DNA from: CAJBIL01 sp044359525
Lineage (GTDB): Bacteria; Pseudomonadota; Gammaproteobacteria; Burkholderiales; Rhodocyclaceae
Reading direction: 5' to 3'
NCBI GenBank assembly: GCA_044359525.1
Contig: JBIKLY010000012.1
Location: 1-51,532, forward strand
Length of the DNA stretch: 51,532 nt
In this document: one piece after another, positions 47,552 through 51,532 of the stretch
Layout of the letters: every line of letters begins with the position of its first letter
Position numbering within the stretch: the first letter of the stretch is position 1
Notes under the pieces: generated by a model
The model's input: only the letters and a program-made list of their open reading frames with translations
The model's database searches: none
Told to the model about the DNA's origin: nothing
Made by a program: the position numbers and the translations under genes

Positions 47552-50512
47552 ATGGCTAAATTGGTGCAAATGCCAGTTGCAACGAACTCGACTTCGTCGT
47601 CCATCAGGAAGAATTGTGTCGAAGCGATCACAAAACTTGTCTTGGGTTTTCGGTCAAGTCTCTCGTGGAAATTGGGATGGGGCCTCGGTTTTCTCTTTCT
47701 AATCGGATTGCTTAACGCCTTCCTGATGACCCGGATTACGAGCGATCTAAGTGGTGCTGCAGACACCGTCAATATCGCCGGGCGTCTGAGAGTGCTTGGC
47801 CAGAAGGCGATAATCGATATTCTGACCGCAGATCCCGGCCAGTCGGGAAATCGCCAGCTACTGGAAAATACCGTCGCTGAATTTGAAGCCGGCCTTCGTG
47901 CAATCGAGTACGGCGGGTATGCCGATGGGCAGATCATCAAACGACCAGCCGGAGTGCCGGAAAGTGCTTTCGAGGTGATCCGTAATAGTTGGCGTAGTTA
48001 TCGTGATCAGCTCTTTGATTTTCTCCTGACTGAGCACACGAAAAGAACCGTTTCACAGCAAATGCAAGTGGTTGCCCGTTCGAAACAAACACTCGACCAT
48101 CTGGAGTCCCTGATTGGTAAGAGCCTCGACGCGGTTCGTCGGCGAGAGGCAGAAGCGTATCGAATACTTTATGGATTATTCTTTCTCGACCTGATCTGTC
48201 TTCTTGTGGTGTTCTGGTACATTCGCCAGCGCACCATCGGGTCACTCCGCAATCTGGTGTTTACCAGCCAACGATTCGGCGCCGGGCAGTATTTTCAGCG
48301 CAGTCAGTATGTTGGGCAGGATGAGATCGGACAGTTGGCGATCGCCTTCAATAATATGGCAGATCGATTGGCCGAGAGCCTTGAGCAACTTTCCGCTGGA
48401 GCTGATCGTGACCGGGACTCCCTGCTCATAGCCAGAAAACTCTCGCAGGTAATCGAGCATAGTCCGGTCAGCATTCTGATCACAAGTCCCGAGGGCATTA
48501 TTGAGTATGCTAATCCACGTTTTTCCGAGATTAGCGGTTATGCCCATGAAGAAATTCTCGGCCAGTCGACGCGTGTTTTCCAGTCGGGGCAGACCCCGGC
48601 TGCGGTTTATCGCGAGCTGTGGCGAACGATTCGGTCGGGCCAGCCATGGCGAGGCAATTTGCTCAATCGCAAGAAGAATGGCTCGTTAATCTGGGAGCTG
48701 ACACGAATCTCCCCGCTATTTGGGGAAGACAATATTTTGCTTCATTACGTTGTCGTAAAAGAAGATATCACCGATCAGCGCGCGGCAGAAACGACTCGGC
48801 GCCTACAGCAACGGGCTGTTGAAGCAAGCAGCAATGGCCTCGTGATGATCGATGCAAAATCTGAATTTCATACCATTATCTATACCAATCCCGCGTTCAC
48901 GAACATTACCGGTTACGAAGCTGCTGATGTGGTCGGCATGCACGCGGCGCGCCTGCTCGGATTTGACGATGAAGGTAGCCTCAATGATCAGGTTCTTGCT
49001 TCTCTGGAGCGTGATGACGCACAGGTTTGGGTGTCCAAAGCTACTCATAAAGCAGGGCAATGCTTCTGGTGCGAATATTCCGTGGCGCCTGTCCGCGATG
49101 AAGATCGACTTGTTACTCATTATGTTGTGGCCGTCACCGATGTGACCGAGCGCGTCAATTTCGAACAGCGTCTGTCCTATCAAGCGAACCACGACACCTT
49201 GACTGGACTGGCCAATCGTACGCTGTTTGCCGACCGCGTGATGCAGGCCATTTCTCACGCCCAGCGGTATGGGCAATACGTTGCGATCGTTCTCATTGAT
49301 CTGGACCACTTCAAATACGTCAATGACACCCTGGGCCACGCCGTCGGGGACCAATTGCTCAAAGTTGCCGCAGAACGGCTGTCAGATTGCGTGCGTGGTG
49401 TCGATACCGTTGCCCGGATGGGCGGCGATGAGTTCGTCCTGATACTCGCACAGCTTAATAGCCCGGATGAAGTCGAGTCGGTATTGCAGCGTATTACAGA
49501 ATCAATTGCTTCTCCTTACTTGTTGGAGGAGAACGAATCGCATATTTCGTGCAGTGCGGGCGCGTCGTTTTATCCGAAGGACGGGCTTAATGCGGAGGAG
49601 CTTCTGAAAAAAGCGGATACCGCGATGTATCAAGCCAAGGCGCGGGGTCGAAATACCTATCAGTACTATCAGTCGGTCATGAACGAACGCCTGTCGCACC
49701 GCCTGTCGCTCGAAACACAATTGCGACATGCCTTGGAGCGAGAGGAATTCTTTCTCCAGTACCAGCCGCAGATTAGCCTGGAAAGCGGCGCTATCGTTGG
49801 GGTGGAGGCGCTGATTCGCTGGCAGCACCCCGATCTTGGATTGGTGCCACCTGACAAATTCATTCCGCTGGCAGAAGAAATCGGTCTGATTGTGCCGATA
49901 GGAGAATGGGTGCTCAGAACCGCCTGTGAGCAATCATGTCTTTGGAATGTTGAGGGCAGTTCGTTGTTGCGTATCGCCGTCAATCTTTCCGCTCACCAGC
50001 TGGAACAAAAATCGTTAAGAAGTACGATTGATAACGTTTTGCATCTGAGCACACTTAACCCCGCCTGCTTGGAAATCGAAATTACCGAGTCGGTGATCGT
50101 CAATGATGCTGACACAGTCATCCGCCTCCTACGGAAACTTAAGGATCTAGGAATCAGTATCGCCCTAGATGATTTCGGTACCGGCTACTCAAGCCTGAGC
50201 TATCTGAAGCGCTTGCCGATTGATGTCTTGAAGATTGACCAATCTTTTGTTCGGGGAATAGATGTCGATCGCCACGGTGCCGCGTTGACACGCACGGTAA
50301 TGGCTCTGGCAAGCAGCCTGAACTTGAGAACAGTGGCTGAAGGGGTGGAAGCCGACGCGCAGGCCAAACTGCTGGAAGCGTGGGGGTGCGACTCTGCCCA
50401 AGGGTTCTTTTTTCATCGACCTGTGAGCGCCGATCGCATCACACAGCTTCTTGATAGGAAACGGCTGTTCACTGCTGCGCCGGGTTCGGCGCGTGGAGCG
50501 TGGGAGATTTGA
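47552..50512 (+). CDS. PilJ/HAMP/PAS/PAS/GGDEF/EAL cyclic-di-GMP protein
   Basis: A 986-residue inner-membrane sensor. Helix 1 is at about 41-61, a periplasmic domain with the PilJ/NarX-type sensor motif DTVNIAGRLRVLGQKAI follows, helix 2 is near 207-226, and HAMP to about 283. Two PAS domains follow (about 297-420, PVSILITSPEGIIEYANPRF and the rest; about 425-545, LVMIDAKSEFHTIIYTNPAF). The diguanylate cyclase domain has an intact VARMGGDEFVLIL; the phosphodiesterase domain has VGVEALIRWQHP and LDDFGTGYSSLSYLKRLPID. Both active-site motifs are intact, so it may make or break c-di-GMP depending on the signal. The stop TGA overlaps the start of the next small gene. Confidence 0.93.
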   Translation: MAKLVQMPVATNSTSSSIRKNCVEAITKLVLGFRSSLSWKLGWGLGFLFLIGLLNAFLMTRITSDLSGAADTVNIAGRLRVLGQKAIIDILTADPGQSGNRQLLENTVAEFEAGLRAIEYGGYADGQIIKRPAGVPESAFEVIRNSWRSYRDQLFDFLLTEHTKRTVSQQMQVVARSKQTLDHLESLIGKSLDAVRRREAEAYRILYGLFFLDLICLLVVFWYIRQRTIGSLRNLVFTSQRFGAGQYFQRSQYVGQDEIGQLAIAFNNMADRLAESLEQLSAGADRDRDSLLIARKLSQVIEHSPVSILITSPEGIIEYANPRFSEISGYAHEEILGQSTRVFQSGQTPAAVYRELWRTIRSGQPWRGNLLNRKKNGSLIWELTRISPLFGEDNILLHYVVVKEDITDQRAAETTRRLQQRAVEASSNGLVMIDAKSEFHTIIYTNPAFTNITGYEAADVVGMHAARLLGFDDEGSLNDQVLASLERDDAQVWVSKATHKAGQCFWCEYSVAPVRDEDRLVTHYVVAVTDVTERVNFEQRLSYQANHDTLTGLANRTLFADRVMQAISHAQRYGQYVAIVLIDLDHFKYVNDTLGHAVGDQLLKVAAERLSDCVRGVDTVARMGGDEFVLILAQLNSPDEVESVLQRITESIASPYLLEENESHISCSAGASFYPKDGLNAEELLKKADTAMYQAKARGRNTYQYYQSVMNERLSHRLSLETQLRHALEREEFFLQYQPQISLESGAIVGVEALIRWQHPDLGLVPPDKFIPLAEEIGLIVPIGEWVLRTACEQSCLWNVEGSSLLRIAVNLSAHQLEQKSLRSTIDNVLHLSTLNPACLEIEITESVIVNDADTVIRLLRKLKDLGISIALDDFGTGYSSLSYLKRLPIDVLKIDQSFVRGIDVDRHGAALTRTVMALASSLNLRTVAEGVEADAQAKLLEAWGCDSAQGFFFHRPVSADRITQLLDRKRLFTAAPGSARGAWEI

Positions 50513-50766
50513 TGAATATGCCGAGAGCCTTATCCACTAGACGCACAGGAGATTTAGACCTCCCTAGCCAGATACCGGACGGACCGGGGGGCACGATGAG
50601 TTACGAAGAAATGTTAGCGAAGTCGATTGCAGTCGACTTGAAGCGGATCATTTGTCTGATGCTTTGTGGGCAGTTGTCTGTTGAGAAATTTCGATCCGAA
50701 AGAATGGTGTTGTTGGAGAAGTTTCATGCCGGACGCCGGAGTTCGTCCAGGTGCCTGGATTTGTAA
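50512..50766 (+). CDS. Small protein overlapping the GGDEF/EAL gene, unknown
   Basis: An 84-residue protein that I do not recognise, start ATG 50512 (MNMPRALSTRRTGDLDLP). The A of its start is the last base of the upstream stop TGA, so translation is coupled. It begins with a basic, disordered region with Pro/Gly (LPSQIPDGPGG), followed by one hydrophobic helix region (IAVDLKRIICLMLCGQLSVE) and a basic end. A GTG start 12 bases upstream is possible. It may help or regulate the preceding sensor. Confidence 0.6.
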   Translation: MNMPRALSTRRTGDLDLPSQIPDGPGGTMSYEEMLAKSIAVDLKRIICLMLCGQLSVEKFRSERMVLLEKFHAGRRSSSRCLDL

Positions 50767-51093
50767 AGATAGTACGAAATGCCGTTTGACAGTACCTACG
50801 TAGATTTCAAGAGGTTGGAAATTATTGATTATTTTTAAATCATATTACGGAACGGCCTTTAGAAACGGCGCTTCACGGCCCTATGACTCTCTATCAACTC
50901 GCTCATTAAATAAATTGCGTGGTGAGCTGGAGGTAATAGAAAAATGGCGCAAAGTTTTTGGACTGCCCGGTAATTTTAGTGACATGCCTTCGTCACTATT
51001 TTTTTTCCACTGCGCTCTCTAGTTCAACGTAAGACAATCAATGTCTATTTGGCATTGTTGATCCATTTCAACCAAATATATCAGGATTAGATA
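50767..51093. other. Intergenic region before etfB
   Basis: A 327-base AT-rich stretch with a weak 65-codon frame from a TTG at 50825 that has no ribosome site and no family resemblance. The promoter of etfB should lie here. AGGATTAG precedes the etfB start. Confidence 0.5.
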
Positions 51094-51532
51094 ATGAAAA
51101 TCCTCGTCCCAGTCAAGCGAGTGGTTGATTACAACGTCAAGGTGCGCGTCAAGGCTGACGGCACCGGCGTCGATATCGCCAACGTCAAGATGTCGATGAA
51201 CCCGTTCGACGAAATTGCCATCGAAGAAGCGGTTCGCCTCAAGGAAGCCGGTATCGCCACCGAAGTAATCGCCGTCTCGGCGGGTCTTGCCGGTTGTCAG
51301 GAAACCCTGCGTACGGCGATGGCCATTGGCGCCGATCGCGGCATCCTGATCGAAACCGACGTTGAACTGCAGCCGCTGGCCGTGGCCAAGCTGCTCAAGG
51401 CGCTTTGCGAAAAAGAGCAGCCGCAGCTGGTGCTCTGCGGCAAACAGGCGATTGACGACGACGCCAACCAGACCGGGCAGATGCTTGCCGCCCTGATGGG
51501 CTGGCCGCAAGCCACCTTCGCTTCCAAGGTCG
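51094..51532 (+). CDS. etfB: Electron transfer flavoprotein beta subunit (3' end outside window)
   Basis: The first 146 residues of EtfB, running off the right edge. The start MKILVPVKRVVDYNVKVRVK is typical, then NVKMSMNPFDEIAIEEAVRL, the AMP-binding loop region LCGKQAIDDDANQTGQMLAA and WPQATFASKV follow, as in mitochondrial-type ETF beta. It forms a heterodimer with EtfA, which normally lies directly downstream, and takes electrons from acyl-CoA dehydrogenases such as the gcdH product of this window, passing them to ETF-quinone oxidoreductase. Ribosome site AGGAT before ATG 51094. Confidence 0.97.
   Translation, partial: MKILVPVKRVVDYNVKVRVKADGTGVDIANVKMSMNPFDEIAIEEAVRLKEAGIATEVIAVSAGLAGCQETLRTAMAIGADRGILIETDVELQPLAVAKLLKALCEKEQPQLVLCGKQAIDDDANQTGQMLAALMGWPQATFASKV

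Noticed and set aside
50825..51022. 65-codon frame from TTG before etfB
   Set aside because: No ribosome site, no family resemblance; the AT-rich stretch looks non-coding.

Overview
The window looks like chromosomal DNA from a betaproteobacterium of the Rhodocyclales type (Azonexus/Dechloromonas-like). This is an inference from gene content and protein style. No ribosomal RNA is present, so the genus cannot be fixed. The GC content is fairly high, the ftsK-lolA-rarA-serS order is conserved as in many Beta- and Gammaproteobacteria, and paired bacterioferritins, a multihaem cytochrome, a PilJ-type GGDEF/EAL sensor and ETF are all present.

Region 1 (1-17.9 kb) is mainly about iron. On the plus strand lie two bacterioferritin subunits with complementary active sites (one keeps the ferroxidase centre, the other keeps the haem-ligand Met) and, behind a Fur-overlapped promoter, bfd. 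On the minus strand a run of genes from 16.4 kb down to 5.5 kb reads ftrA(p19)-porin-ftrB-ftrC-ftrD-tonB-exbB-exbD-TonB-dependent receptor-PepSY protein-membrane ferredoxin reductase. Together these would take ferric or ferrous iron across both membranes and supply reducing power. Upstream are Fur boxes, two tiny genes, and hemP followed by a hemin-receptor gene cut after the start of its plug and joined to the 3' end of an rpsD copy. The far end of the run carries an exbB'-'exbD deletion fusion. A secreted Tudor-knot protein, a short LOV protein, an IS4-type transposase remnant and a large secreted protein of unknown function lie at the left.

Region 2 (18-30.8 kb) is housekeeping: ppa, nadE, glnB, an Smr-domain gene, trxB, a Crp/Fnr regulator, ftsK, lolA, rarA, serS, mltF and tRNA-Ser(CGA). 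Three intergenic hairpins here, and a fourth inside the iron cluster, share one architecture: arms made of 8-9 nt tandem units that begin with an ACC(A/G)C-like block. Their primary sequences differ.

Region 3 (31-51.5 kb) is accessory and catabolic. It holds a FUSC-type membrane protein, glutaryl-CoA dehydrogenase, an NpdG-like dinucleotide oxidoreductase, an XRE regulator overlapping a five-haem cytochrome, and divergently a four-gene envelope module (YCF48 propeller, MMPL/RND transporter, DUF1302 and DUF1329). These are followed by two tandem ketopantoate-reductase-like genes with a creatinase-like M24 protein, a PilJ/HAMP/PAS/PAS/GGDEF/EAL protein with a small overlapping partner, and the start of etfB. 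The module looks built to move and degrade a hydrophobic or unusual organic compound. The substrate cannot be read from the sequence.
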